Below the pieces are notes generated by a model. It saw only the letters and a program-made list of their open reading frames with translations, did no database searches and was not told where the DNA came from. Shown piece after piece: positions 25,625 to 33,437 of a stretch of DNA of 64,000 bases. Where the stretch lies: NCBI GenBank assembly GCA_023416585.1, contig JAEZHM010000154.1, positions 1-64,000 on the forward strand, read 5' to 3'. The position numbers and the translations under genes were made by a program. Origin of the DNA: Bacillota bacterium (GTDB taxonomy: Bacteria; Bacillota; Clostridia; Christensenellales; Aristaeellaceae). Numbering within the stretch: the first letter of the stretch is position 1; every line of letters starts with the position of its first letter.

Positions 25625-26824
25625 TCAGTTGCTTCGCAAGGCATCGATGGGATTTAAGCGGGAGGCCTTACGGGCAGGCGCCCAGCCGAACAGAACGCCC
25701 ACCGCAGCAGAGAAGCTGAAAGCAAGGAGCGTAGCGCTGGGAGAGATGGCAAAAGTGAATCCTATGGCCATCGCAGCCAGCAGCGAAATCAGGTTGCCCA
25801 AGAGGATACCGCCCGTGCCGCCTAATATTGACAGCACCACCGACTCTATCAGGAACTGAAGCTGTATGCGTCTGGGCTGCGCGCCAAGGGCTTTGCGCAG
25901 GCCGATTTCCGTGGTTCGTTCGGTGACGGAGACAAGCATCATATTCATGATGCCGATGCCGCCAACAAGTAAAGCAATGGAGGCGATGCCCGCTAGCATG
26001 GTAGTCATCATGCTGGTCATGGTGTTCATGGTATCCAAGAGACTATCCAGGTTTATGATGGTGTAAGCATCGTCCTTATAATTGAATGCCTGAGATAATA
26101 CCGCTTCCAGGCTGTCCACTACGGCGCCGGTCCTTGCAGGATCGTCTACAATGACTTCCAATGAGGTGATATTGCTGCTCCCCGTCATGCGCAGCGCCGC
26201 CTTGTAAGGAATGATGATTTTGGCGTCAGCGTCTTTGCTGTTCATGCGATTCATGGCGGACATCACATCATCCGCCACGTCGGGATCCAGCATGCCCGCC
26301 ACAGTGTAGGTATGGCCCTCCACCAAAATCTTTTGCCCCAGCGGCTCCTGACCGAAAAACAATTTGTTGGCCAAAGGCTTATTGATCACGCAGACGCGGT
26401 TTTCCACATCCATATCCAGCTGCGTAAGGCCGCGGCCAAGGTTCACCAGTTTTTTGTTGCTGCTGAAGTAAATGTCGTTACGGCCTTCAATGCTCACATC
26501 CTCCAGCACATTTTGGTTTGCAACCACGTCAGCGGAAAAAGATACGGTGGGGGAGATGCCCGACACATTTTCAAGCTTGGCCATCTTTTGTATATCGCTG
26601 TCATACAGGCCGTTTTTCAGCGGCGTGCCAGGAGCACGCACGGTGATTTTGCCGGCGCCAAGCTCTTTAAATTGAGCCGTTACCTCATCCGTTACGCCTT
26701 GCACGGTGGTGATCAGAGCGATGATAGCCGTTACACCGATGATGATGCCGAGCATCGTCAAAAACGAGCGCATTTTATTGCTTTTGATATTTTGAAGGGA
26801 CATCTCCAGGCTTTCTTTAAACAT
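25625..26824 (-). CDS. MacB-type ABC transporter permease
   Basis: A 399-residue permease with MacB_PCD and FtsX domains. TM1 is near the N-terminus (MRSFLTMLGIIIGVTAIIALI), a large extracytoplasmic domain covers about 50-270, and three C-terminal helices include IASIALLVGGIGIMNMML and the ERTTEIGLRKALGA coupling-type sequence. It pairs with the ATPase gene upstream and the HlyD-like adaptor. The start at 26824 overlaps the ATPase stop by 8 nt, and the GAGGAAGAGG repeat that encodes the ATPase tail also serves as its ribosome site. Confidence 0.92.
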   Translation of the reverse strand: MFKESLEMSLQNIKSNKMRSFLTMLGIIIGVTAIIALITTVQGVTDEVTAQFKELGAGKITVRAPGTPLKNGLYDSDIQKMAKLENVSGISPTVSFSADVVANQNVLEDVSIEGRNDIYFSSNKKLVNLGRGLTQLDMDVENRVCVINKPLANKLFFGQEPLGQKILVEGHTYTVAGMLDPDVADDVMSAMNRMNSKDADAKIIIPYKAALRMTGSSNITSLEVIVDDPARTGAVVDSLEAVLSQAFNYKDDAYTIINLDSLLDTMNTMTSMMTTMLAGIASIALLVGGIGIMNMMLVSVTERTTEIGLRKALGAQPRRIQLQFLIESVVLSILGGTGGILLGNLISLLAAMAIGFTFAISPSATLLAFSFSAAVGVLFGWAPARKASRLNPIDALRSN

Positions 26825-27527
26825 CCTCTTCCTCCTCTTCCTCCTCTTCCTCACCTTCCGTCAGCCGGCCGTCCAGCAGCCGGACGATCCGGCCCGCGTG
26901 GGCAGCGATGGACGCGTCGTGGGTGATCATGAGGATGGTATGGCCTTCCTCGTTGAGCTCATGAAACAGCGCCATCACCTGCCTGCCCGTCTTTTGGTCC
27001 AGGGCACCGGTAGGCTCGTCGGCCAGGAGAATGGTGGGATTGGTGGAAAGTGCCCTGGCAATGGCTACCCGCTGCTGCTGGCCGCCGGACAATTGGTTGG
27101 GAAAGTGATGCAGCTTATCGGACAAGCCCACCCTTTGCAGCATTTTGACGGCGATGTCTTCCCGGTCCTTTTGCGGGAAGCCGGCGTATATCAAGGGCAG
27201 CATCACATTGCGCACGGCGTTCATTCTGGGCAGCAACTGGAAGGATTGAAAGATGAAACCAACCTCTCTGCTTCTAACGACAGCCAGTTCTTCCTCATCC
27301 AGCTCCTGAATGCGCCGTCCGTGCAATATATATTCGCCCTCTGTGGGCGTATCCAGGCAGCCCAGAATGTTCATCAGCGTGGACTTGCCGGAGCCTGATG
27401 GGCCCAGGATGGCTACAAATTCGCCTTTCTCCACGGAAAAGGATACATCCTTCAGCACCTGATGATCATCCTCACCCATGCGGTAGGATTTTTGTATGTT
27501 GCGCATGAAGACAATCGGTTCTTGCAT
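26817..27527 (-). CDS. MacB-type ABC transporter ATP-binding protein
   Basis: A 236-residue ATPase of the LolD/MacB class. Walker A is GPSGSGKST, signature LSGGQQQR, Walker B LLADEPTGALD and the H-loop MITHD. The last residues form an unusual Glu run (GEEEEEEEEEDV) encoded by repeats of GAGGAA. An AAGGAG site precedes ATG 27527. It works with the permease and the adaptor, probably for export of peptides or drugs through the membrane. Confidence 0.94.
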   Translation of the reverse strand: MQEPIVFMRNIQKSYRMGEDDHQVLKDVSFSVEKGEFVAILGPSGSGKSTLMNILGCLDTPTEGEYILHGRRIQELDEEELAVVRSREVGFIFQSFQLLPRMNAVRNVMLPLIYAGFPQKDREDIAVKMLQRVGLSDKLHHFPNQLSGGQQQRVAIARALSTNPTILLADEPTGALDQKTGRQVMALFHELNEEGHTILMITHDASIAAHAGRIVRLLDGRLTEGEEEEEEEEEDV

Positions 27528-27538
27528 TCAGCTGCTCC

Positions 27539-28402
27539 TTACTGTTTTCTAAGACTGCGGAAGGGCATTACGGCCATGGTTTCATCCTTGGGGATAAGCA
27601 CCGTTTCACCGGATTTGACGCCATCCAGCACCTGTACGATGCTGCCATTGTTGATGCCAAGCAGCACAGGCTGGCGCACGATTTCCTCGCCCCGGCTGTA
27701 ACAGTACACGTAAGGCTCGCTGCCTTCATCGAACTGCACGGCCTTTAGGGATATGGTGGTTGCCATTTCCGCCTTGCCCTTCAAAGCGGTAACTTCCGCG
27801 CTCATGCCCATGCGCAGCGTGCCGTCCTGGGGAGCGGACACTTTGGCATCGTAATAGGCAATGTTGCCGGATACATTGGCTTCCCGCCCTATCTCCGTGA
27901 CGGTGCCTTTCAGTGTTTTATCCAGCGCGTGGACGTAAACGGAGACCTCCATGTTGAGGCTCAAAGCACCCACGTCGTACTCATCCACACGGAAGGCGAC
28001 GACGGGATGATCGTAATCGGCAATGCGGAAAAGGTCGCGCCCGGCGGGCACGATATCATCCACATCTACATAGATTTCGGCCAGTACGCCGGCCATGCCG
28101 GCTTCCACACGGCTGCCGTTCTTGGGGATGATGATATCGTCATCTTTTTTGACCACTGTGCCTTCTGCAATGGGAAGGGATTTCACGCGAACGGGAGAAG
28201 TGGATGTAACTACCTTTTCTTCGCCTGGTTCCACGTTGCCGGAGAAGCTGTAATACGTTACGATATCCTGGGTCTTGGCTGTTTCCGTGTCATATTTAGG
28301 CTTCTGAGGCCGCAGAAAGATGCCATAGGCAACGATCAGGGCCAGAACTAAAAATATCGCAATCCATATGATTTTCCGTTTCTTCTTTTTATGCGGTTGC
28401 AT
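27539..28402 (-). CDS. MacA/HlyD-like efflux adaptor protein
   Basis: A 287-residue membrane-anchored adaptor. The basic N-terminus (MQPHKKKKRK) is followed by one TM helix (IIWIAIFLVLALIVAYGIFL). The extracellular part has a barrel-sandwich region (GTVVKKDDDIIIPKNGSRVEAGMAG) and a C-terminal MacA-like beta domain. In Gram-positives such adaptors work with MacB-type transporters without an outer membrane channel. Start 28402 follows GGAGGAAA. It is the first gene of the six-gene minus-strand unit and lies 11 nt upstream of the ATPase gene. Confidence 0.88.
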   Translation of the reverse strand: MQPHKKKKRKIIWIAIFLVLALIVAYGIFLRPQKPKYDTETAKTQDIVTYYSFSGNVEPGEEKVVTSTSPVRVKSLPIAEGTVVKKDDDIIIPKNGSRVEAGMAGVLAEIYVDVDDIVPAGRDLFRIADYDHPVVAFRVDEYDVGALSLNMEVSVYVHALDKTLKGTVTEIGREANVSGNIAYYDAKVSAPQDGTLRMGMSAEVTALKGKAEMATTISLKAVQFDEGSEPYVYCYSRGEEIVRQPVLLGINNGSIVQVLDGVKSGETVLIPKDETMAVMPFRSLRKQ

Positions 28403-28697
28403 CGTGTTTCCTCCAGTGATGTATTTCGGATATAAGATATACTGTTTGTATGAACGAAACATGAAATACTGACAAAATTAATAAGGAAAAGTGACTGGGC
28501 GGGGGATACCTTTATGAGTATTTGTTTCCTGGGCGCGTGGATGGAGGAGAAGAATATATCCGCCTGTATGCAATGGACCGCCATGGCAGCAGCCATATGC
28601 GTGTCCTGCTTGGGGGCGTCGGAAGCGATCCCTCTTCGCCGCGAACTGTAAAGCGAAAGCCGTTCAACGAATAGTGTACGCACAAAGCATGAAAACA
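28403..28697. other. Intergenic region upstream of the exporter operon
   Basis: No gene is supported here. Short frames exist on both strands but lack ribosome sites and family features. The operon promoter must be here; on the minus strand TTGTCA near 28471 is the best -35, but the -10 at the right distance is poor, so I do not annotate it. Confidence 0.4.
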
Positions 28698-28731
28698 ACC
28701 CCCGCTCCATGATTAGCAAGGAGGCGGGGGT
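28698..28731 (-). terminator. Terminator of the rhamnose operon
   Basis: A GC-rich stem (ACCCCCGCTCC with GGAGGCGGGGGT, one bulge) with an 11-nt loop, followed on the minus strand by GTTGTTTTC. It lies just after the rhaB stop; on the plus strand it also has a T tract, so it may be bidirectional. Confidence 0.75.
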
Positions 28732-28743
28732 CTTTTATGTTCG

Positions 28744-30210
28744 CTATTTGCCCGTAATTCGTAGGAAAAGTTGATAGGCTTCTTCCCAGGCCGCTGTATT
28801 GTTTGGAAGATAGGCTTGCGGGGGTAAGGAAGCTGCCACGATGTTCCGGCCATGAGCCACATCACGTATGGCTTGAAGGGAAATGAACTGTACCATGGCA
28901 TTGCCAAGGGCCGTGGCTTCCGAAGGTCCCGCCATTACGGGCATATTCATGGCATCGGCGGCCATCTGCATGAGCAGAGATGCCTGGGTGCCGCCGCCTA
29001 CCGCGTACAGAGCGTAATATTTCTTTCCTGTAAGGTGGGAGATGGTCTGGCAGGTATGCCTATAGGTCATGGCCAGGCTTTCATAGATGCAGCGGACGAG
29101 GCCGCCACGGGTTGCGGGCACGGTTTGCCCGGTGTTCATAAGATATTTCCGTATGCGATCCGGCATATCCCCCGGAGGAAGAAAGAGCGGATCATCCGGG
29201 TCAATGAAGCAGGCAAAGGATGGAGATACTTCCGCTTCTTTCGCCAATTGGCTGTAGGAAACAGATTCTTTGACTGCCCAATGCCGGCGGCATTCCTGCA
29301 CGATCCATAGCCCCATAATATTCTTCAAAAAGCGGATGGTACCTGCGACTCCGCCCTCGTTGGTGAAGTTGCATACGCGGCTTTTTTCCGTTACCACAGG
29401 CTTTTCGGCCTCTGTACCCATCAGTGACCAGGTGCCGCTGGACAGGAACAGGAAATCCTTCTCCTTTGCTGGCACCGCGGCCACAGCGCTGGCTGTATCG
29501 TGGCACGCGGTATTGATGACCTGTACGGGAGGAATGCCCAGTTCTTTGCATAAATCATCAGACAGCATACCGCAGAACGTACCGGGGTTAACCAGAGTAG
29601 GAAAGATTTTGGTAGGAATACCCAGCTTATCAAGGATCACTTGTGACCAGCAGCTTTCGCCCGCAGGCAAAAGCTCTGTGGTGGAGGCCATGGTGTATTC
29701 CGCCTGCTTTTGGCCGGTAAGAAAATAGGCGATCAAATTGGGCATGGGCAAAAGCGTCGCGGCGTTTTCAAGCATGGCCGGCCGGTCTTTTTTCAGGGCT
29801 GCCAGCTGGAAAACGGTATTCAGAGCCATATGCTGTATGCCTGTAATGGTGTATAGTTCTTCTTTGGATATGTGCTCAAGCACCCATGGCACTGCTTTTT
29901 CCGTACGCGCATCCCGGTAATGAACCGGGTTCTCCATCAAATACCCCTGTTTGTCCAGCAAGCCGAAATCCACGCCCCAGGTATCAATGGCCACGCTTTC
30001 ATATGGCCCTGCGGCCCTGGCCTTTTGAAGCCCCGTGTAGATTTCCTGCATCAGTTTTGGAAAATCCCAGTACAGCGTGCCGCAAAGAGATACGGGCACA
30101 TTGTCGAAGCGGTGGACCTCCATAAGGGATATACATTCGTTTTCAAGCTTTGCCAGTATGGCGCGGCCGGAAGACGCGCCCAGGTCAAAAGCCAGGACGT
30201 TTAGGGCCAT
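28744..30210 (-). CDS. rhaB: Rhamnulokinase
   Basis: A 488-residue FGGY-family sugar kinase that phosphorylates L-rhamnulose at C1. The phosphate-1 loop is AFDLGASSGRAIL at 6-18, and the mid-domain has the rhamnulokinase-type WDFPKLMQEIYTGL and IDTWGVDFGLLD. The second-domain motif is FLFLSSGTWSLMG, and the ATPase end has YAVGGGTQASLLMQM. It is the third gene of the minus-strand rhaA-rhaD-rhaB operon and its length is standard. Confidence 0.96.
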   Translation of the reverse strand: MALNVLAFDLGASSGRAILAKLENECISLMEVHRFDNVPVSLCGTLYWDFPKLMQEIYTGLQKARAAGPYESVAIDTWGVDFGLLDKQGYLMENPVHYRDARTEKAVPWVLEHISKEELYTITGIQHMALNTVFQLAALKKDRPAMLENAATLLPMPNLIAYFLTGQKQAEYTMASTTELLPAGESCWSQVILDKLGIPTKIFPTLVNPGTFCGMLSDDLCKELGIPPVQVINTACHDTASAVAAVPAKEKDFLFLSSGTWSLMGTEAEKPVVTEKSRVCNFTNEGGVAGTIRFLKNIMGLWIVQECRRHWAVKESVSYSQLAKEAEVSPSFACFIDPDDPLFLPPGDMPDRIRKYLMNTGQTVPATRGGLVRCIYESLAMTYRHTCQTISHLTGKKYYALYAVGGGTQASLLMQMAADAMNMPVMAGPSEATALGNAMVQFISLQAIRDVAHGRNIVAASLPPQAYLPNNTAAWEEAYQLFLRITGK

Positions 30211-30221
30211 AAGCCACCCTC

Positions 30222-30899
30222 CTATTTGCGGAACTTTTGATAGCCGCCGTGAGGGCCGGTTAAACCGAACTTTTTGCGCATGGAAAGCAGCTCATCAATC
30301 CGTTCCCTGGGCAGTTCCACGCCACCGCCCAGGATACGGGTATTCAGGCACAGCTTGGCGAACAGCTCCAGCGTTTCCATGCGGTAATAAGCTGTCATCA
30401 AATCAACGCCTACGGTGAGCGCGCCGTGGTTTTCCAAAAGGATGGCGTCATGATCCTTTAATAATGGTGAGACGGCGTCGGGTATTTCTTTGGTGGAGGG
30501 GCAGCCGTAGGGTGCGATTGGCACGGCTCCAATCGTTAAAATAGCTTCCGGCATGGTGAATTCATCCAGCGGGATGTGGGCGATGGCGAAGGAGGTGGCA
30601 GCCGGGGGATGGGCGTGCACCACGGCGCCGATATCCTTGCGGTCCCTGTAGCAGCCCATGTGCATAGGCAGCTCGCTGGAAGGATTGTATTTGGATTCCT
30701 CTTGCTTTTGAAGGCGGCCGTTGATCAAAAGGATCATGTCCGGGGTCAGAAAACCTTTCGATGTTCCGGTAGGTGTTGTCAAATACAGGTCGTCGCCTAC
30801 CTTGACGGTGAAGTTGCCGTCATTGGCGGCCACCCAGCCCTGCTGCCACACCCGGTGCCCGATCTCGCACATCAGTTCACGAAGGGATTGGAATTCCAT
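30222..30899 (-). CDS. rhaD: Rhamnulose-1-phosphate aldolase, class II
   Basis: A 225-residue class II aldolase/adducin-fold enzyme that would cleave L-rhamnulose 1-phosphate to DHAP and L-lactaldehyde. It has NDGNFTVKVGDDLYLTTPTGTSKG, the zinc-ligand segment VVHAHPPAATSFA, and a third histidine region in LENHGALTVG. Its operon position between rhaA and rhaB identifies the substrate better than sequence alone, since fuculose aldolases are close relatives. Start 30899 follows AAGGAG. Confidence 0.9.
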   Translation of the reverse strand: MEFQSLRELMCEIGHRVWQQGWVAANDGNFTVKVGDDLYLTTPTGTSKGFLTPDMILLINGRLQKQEESKYNPSSELPMHMGCYRDRKDIGAVVHAHPPAATSFAIAHIPLDEFTMPEAILTIGAVPIAPYGCPSTKEIPDAVSPLLKDHDAILLENHGALTVGVDLMTAYYRMETLELFAKLCLNTRILGGGVELPRERIDELLSMRKKFGLTGPHGGYQKFRK

Positions 30900-30911
30900 T
30901 GTAAACACTCC

Positions 30912-32168
30912 TTACATTAACCGTTTGGAAAGGACTTCTTTTTCATATACCTTGATTTCCTGAATATAGCCTGCGCCGGGGATTTTGTTCTCCCTTAAGC
31001 AAAGCTCATCCCACACCGCGCCAAAGGGAAGGGATTGAACTTCCTGAGAAAGGGCCAGCCGGGCGGAGTAATCTCCCGCATGCTCCAATTCCCGGAGCTT
31101 GTCCACCGGCTCAAGGAGCGCCGTCAAAAGCGCCTTGCGGGTACTGCGCAGCCCTGTGACCCAGGCCGTGATGCGGTTGATGGAAGCGTCGAAGTAGTCC
31201 GTGGCCAGATAGACACGGTTCAGCGCGCCGGCTCTAACGATCTCCCGCATGATTTGCCTTGTTTCCTCATCAAAGAGCACCACATGGTCGCTGTCCCAGC
31301 GGACCGGGCGGCTTACGTGCAGCAATAGCTCAGGCAGGAAGCATAATAATGCGGGGATTTTGACGGCAACGCTTTCAGTGGGGTGGAAGTGCCCCGCATC
31401 GATGGTCAAAAGAAGGTTGGGCCGGGTGAAGACATAGCCCATGTAAAACTCGTGGGAGCCGGGGGTGTAGGCTTCTGCGCCGATGCCAAAAAGTTTGCTC
31501 TCAACGGAATCCTTTACGTTTTCATAAGCCGGCGCGTTTTTGAAGATTGCATCCAGACTTTCCAAAAGTCTTGCGCGCGGACCCAAAGCATCTACTGGCA
31601 GCTCTTTTTCCCCGTCGGGGATCCAGTGGTTAATGATGCAGGTTTTTTTCGTTTCCCGGGAAAAGTACGCAGCGATTTCCCTGACTGCCCTGGCGTGGGC
31701 GATCCAGAATTCCCGTATGTTTTTGTCGGGATGTGTAAGCGTGCCTCCAGCGCTTTTCTCATGGGAAAAGAATGTGGTGTTAAAATCCAGCCCCAGCTTC
31801 TTTTCCTTTGCCCACTGCGCCCAGGAGGCAAAATGGCGGGGAGCCAATTGATCCCGGTCCACCTTTTCGGCAGTATCCAGGTAATTGGCGTGGAGATTCA
31901 CCTTGTGCACACCCGGCAGCAGGGACAGCGCCTTTTCCATATCCATACGCAGTTCGCTAGGTGTACGGGCGCGGCCGGGGTAATTGCCCGTTGCGGCGAT
32001 GCCGCCGGTAAGGTTTGAACTTCCCTCAAATCCCAGAACGTCGTCACCCTGCCAGCAATGCATGGAAATGGGCGTTTCAATTGCCAGACGCAGCGCCTTT
32101 TCCACATCCACTCCCATGGCATCATATTGTTCCCGGGCCAGTTCGAAGGCCTTTGTTGCTGTACTCAT
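30912..32168 (-). CDS. rhaA: L-rhamnose isomerase
   Basis: A 418-residue TIM-barrel isomerase that converts L-rhamnose to L-rhamnulose with Mn. The substrate and metal residues lie in SMHCWQGDDVLGFE, KVNLHANYLD, CIINHWIPDGEK, TIDAGHFHPTESVA and RWDSDHVV, all family signatures. Start 32168 follows GGAGGAA and removes seven residues from an upstream frame. It is first in the operon under a promoter whose spacer contains a palindromic operator candidate. Confidence 0.97.
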   Translation of the reverse strand: MSTATKAFELAREQYDAMGVDVEKALRLAIETPISMHCWQGDDVLGFEGSSNLTGGIAATGNYPGRARTPSELRMDMEKALSLLPGVHKVNLHANYLDTAEKVDRDQLAPRHFASWAQWAKEKKLGLDFNTTFFSHEKSAGGTLTHPDKNIREFWIAHARAVREIAAYFSRETKKTCIINHWIPDGEKELPVDALGPRARLLESLDAIFKNAPAYENVKDSVESKLFGIGAEAYTPGSHEFYMGYVFTRPNLLLTIDAGHFHPTESVAVKIPALLCFLPELLLHVSRPVRWDSDHVVLFDEETRQIMREIVRAGALNRVYLATDYFDASINRITAWVTGLRSTRKALLTALLEPVDKLRELEHAGDYSARLALSQEVQSLPFGAVWDELCLRENKIPGAGYIQEIKVYEKEVLSKRLM

Positions 32169-32203
32169 GCGGTTCCTCCATCTTGACAAGGATTGGCAGC
32201 CCT

Positions 32204-32232
32204 ATTATACTTGCGTTGCGCAATTCTGTCCA
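32204..32232 (-). promoter_or_regulatory. Promoter of rhaA-rhaD-rhaB
   Basis: On the minus strand TGGACA (32227-32232) and a consensus TATAAT (32204-32209) are 17 bp apart, about 36 bp before the rhaA start. The spacer contains the palindrome at 32211-32223. Confidence 0.75.
32211..32223. promoter_or_regulatory. Candidate DeoR-type operator (palindrome TTGCG-N3-CGCAA)
   Basis: A perfect 5-3-5 palindrome inside the rhaA promoter spacer, between rhaA and the divergent DeoR-family gene. Binding here would block sigma contact. Related copies TGCGCAA occur twice more at 32259 and 32267. Confidence 0.5.
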
Positions 32233-32258
32233 TTCCTTCATGTAAAATCGCGCACAGA

Positions 32259-32273
32259 TGCGCAAATGCGCAA
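32259..32273. promoter_or_regulatory. Tandem TGCGCAA repeats, second operator candidate
   Basis: Two copies of TGCGCAA (32259-32265 and 32267-32273) with a period of 8 bp. They share the core with the palindrome at 32211 and lie about 45 bp before the regulator start, suggesting cooperative binding and autoregulation. Confidence 0.45.
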
Positions 32274-32316
32274 TATGCATGAAGAATTGAGCGATCTGCG
32301 AAGGGTGATTGTATAT

Positions 32317-33072
32317 ATGCTGCCTTTTGAACGCAGGGAAAAGATTATTTTTCTTTTGGAAGCGGAAAAAGCCATTACCGTAGAAAGTCTGGCCTCCAGG
32401 TTGTTTGTCAGCGGCGCGACGCTTCGGCGCGATTTGCAAGTGATGGAGGAGGAAGGGCGAATCCGCAGGACAAGGGGCGGTGCTTCGCTGCCTGTACAGC
32501 GTGTGCAGGATATTCCCTTGCTTGCCAGACGTCAGGAGCGGATGGCTGAGAAGCAGGCCATCGCCCGGGCAGCGGCCAGATTCTTTTCTCCGGGGGACAC
32601 GCTGGTTCTGGACGCCAGTACCACAGCCCTTGCGCTGAGCGAACCGTTGAAAGCCATGGACTCGCTAACGGTTGTCACAAGCGGCCTTTTGACAGCTCAA
32701 GCCTTTGCCGTGCCTGGCCGGCAGGTGCTCTGCACAGGCGGCACCTTGCGGGAAAATTCCGCTTCTCTAACAGGGGAAGAGGCTATGGCGTTCCTACGAG
32801 GCCACCATGGCACGTGGACCGTTCTTTCCTGCCGTGGGCTCACGGCAGAAGGTTTTTGGGAAAGCGCGCCGGAGGAGGCAGCCCTCAAACGGTGCATGCT
32901 GGATGTCGGAGAAAAGCATATGCTTCTGTGCGACGCTACGAAGCTGAATCATTATTTCTTATGCCGGACAGCGGAGCTTAAAAGTCTTCATGTATTGGTG
33001 ACAGATAAAATGCCTGAGGGAGCGCTTCTTGCCGCACTTCAAGAGGCGAATGTTCGGATTATCGTCGCATGA
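32317..33072 (+). CDS. DeoR-family transcriptional regulator of rhamnose use
   Basis: A 251-residue regulator, the standard DeoR length. The N-terminal HTH is PFERREKIIFLLEAEKAITV with LFVSGATLRRDLQVMEEEG and RRTRGGASLP. The C-terminal sugar-phosphate-sensing domain has DTLVLDASTTALALSEPL, VVTSGLLTAQAFA and ATKLNHYFLCRTAELKSLHVLVTD. The start at 32317 is chosen because family homology begins there; longer in-frame starts run through the operator region. Divergence from rhaADB with shared operator repeats suggests it controls them, probably as a repressor released by a rhamnose intermediate. Confidence 0.9.
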   Translation: MLPFERREKIIFLLEAEKAITVESLASRLFVSGATLRRDLQVMEEEGRIRRTRGGASLPVQRVQDIPLLARRQERMAEKQAIARAAARFFSPGDTLVLDASTTALALSEPLKAMDSLTVVTSGLLTAQAFAVPGRQVLCTGGTLRENSASLTGEEAMAFLRGHHGTWTVLSCRGLTAEGFWESAPEEAALKRCMLDVGEKHMLLCDATKLNHYFLCRTAELKSLHVLVTDKMPEGALLAALQEANVRIIVA

Positions 33073-33079
33073 GATTGCC

Positions 33080-33104
33080 GCCCGCCGGATAGGCGGGCTT
33101 TTTT
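33080..33104 (+). terminator. Terminator of the DeoR-family gene
   Basis: A 7-bp perfect GC stem (GCCCGCC with GGCGGGC, 33080-33086 and 33092-33098) with a 5-nt loop and six T. Confidence 0.85.
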
Positions 33105-33206
33105 ATGCCTTCTCACTTTGCATTTGTATTGTGCAACACGTATATTGCGGGGAAAGAAGGTTGTCCATCTCTACGAAAAACTAACGATAATGCAATTAGT
33201 ACGATA

Positions 33207-33271
33207 AATGTTCGGAAATCGTGTTGACAAAAGGCTGCATTTGCCTTATCATATGAAAATAGTTCGGAAAG
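33207..33271 (+). promoter_or_regulatory. purE operon promoter bracketed by PurBox-like sites
   Basis: TTGACA (33224-33229) and TATCAT (33247-33252) are 17 bp apart. 33207-33219 matches the reverse complement of the Bacillus PurR box AWWWCCGAACWWT (consensus from memory) at all positions, and 33259-33271 matches at 12 of 13. Both lie on the same strand 52 bp apart, one just before the -35 and one at about +1. Repression by a PurR-type regulator relieved by PRPP is the inferred function. Confidence 0.55.
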
Positions 33272-33410
33272 GATGTGGCGATGATGGCACAGCTTCTCAA
33301 AAGGGACAGGCCCTTGAGGAGGAGTGCGAACCTTTCCGGTATGGAATGGAATTTGTTGAGGTGCCTGGAAGCAGCGGCCTAAATCATGGCCGGTGCATTT
33401 TTGTTTATTG
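33259..33410 (+). ncRNA. Structured leader of the purine operon, class unknown
   Basis: A predicted transcript leader of about 175 nt before purE. A long hairpin has P1 33265-33272 with 33331-33338 (8 bp), P2 GCAC 33287-33290 with GTGC 33324-33327, and P3 33293-33321 (8 bp with one G-U, then a 2-nt bulge, 3 GC pairs and the loop ACAGG). Between P1 and P2 is a large asymmetric purine-rich internal loop (33273-33286). A terminator-like hairpin follows. I do not see the conserved cores of guanine, ZTP or PRPP riboswitches. Confidence 0.45.
33371..33402 (+). terminator. Terminator-like hairpin in the pur leader
   Basis: Stem 33371-33379 with 33388-33396 (8 of 9 pairs), 8-nt loop and a T tract (ATTTTTG). 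It lies about 35 nt before purE, where an attenuator would sit. Confidence 0.5.
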
Positions 33411-33437
33411 GATTAGTTTTAAATGAGGAGGCAGTGC

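Noticed and set aside
28514..28651. 45-codon plus-strand frame between the exporter operon and rhaB
   Set aside because: Only a weak purine stretch precedes it, no family is recognised, and its composition looks random.
33259..33410. Guanine, ZTP or PRPP riboswitch upstream of purE
   Set aside because: None of the conserved core sequences that I know for those classes can be found, so no class name is given.
33208..33426. 72-codon frame in the pur leader
   Set aside because: It starts upstream of the mapped -35/-10, so its start would not be on the transcript, and it lacks a ribosome site. The sequence is better explained as structured RNA.
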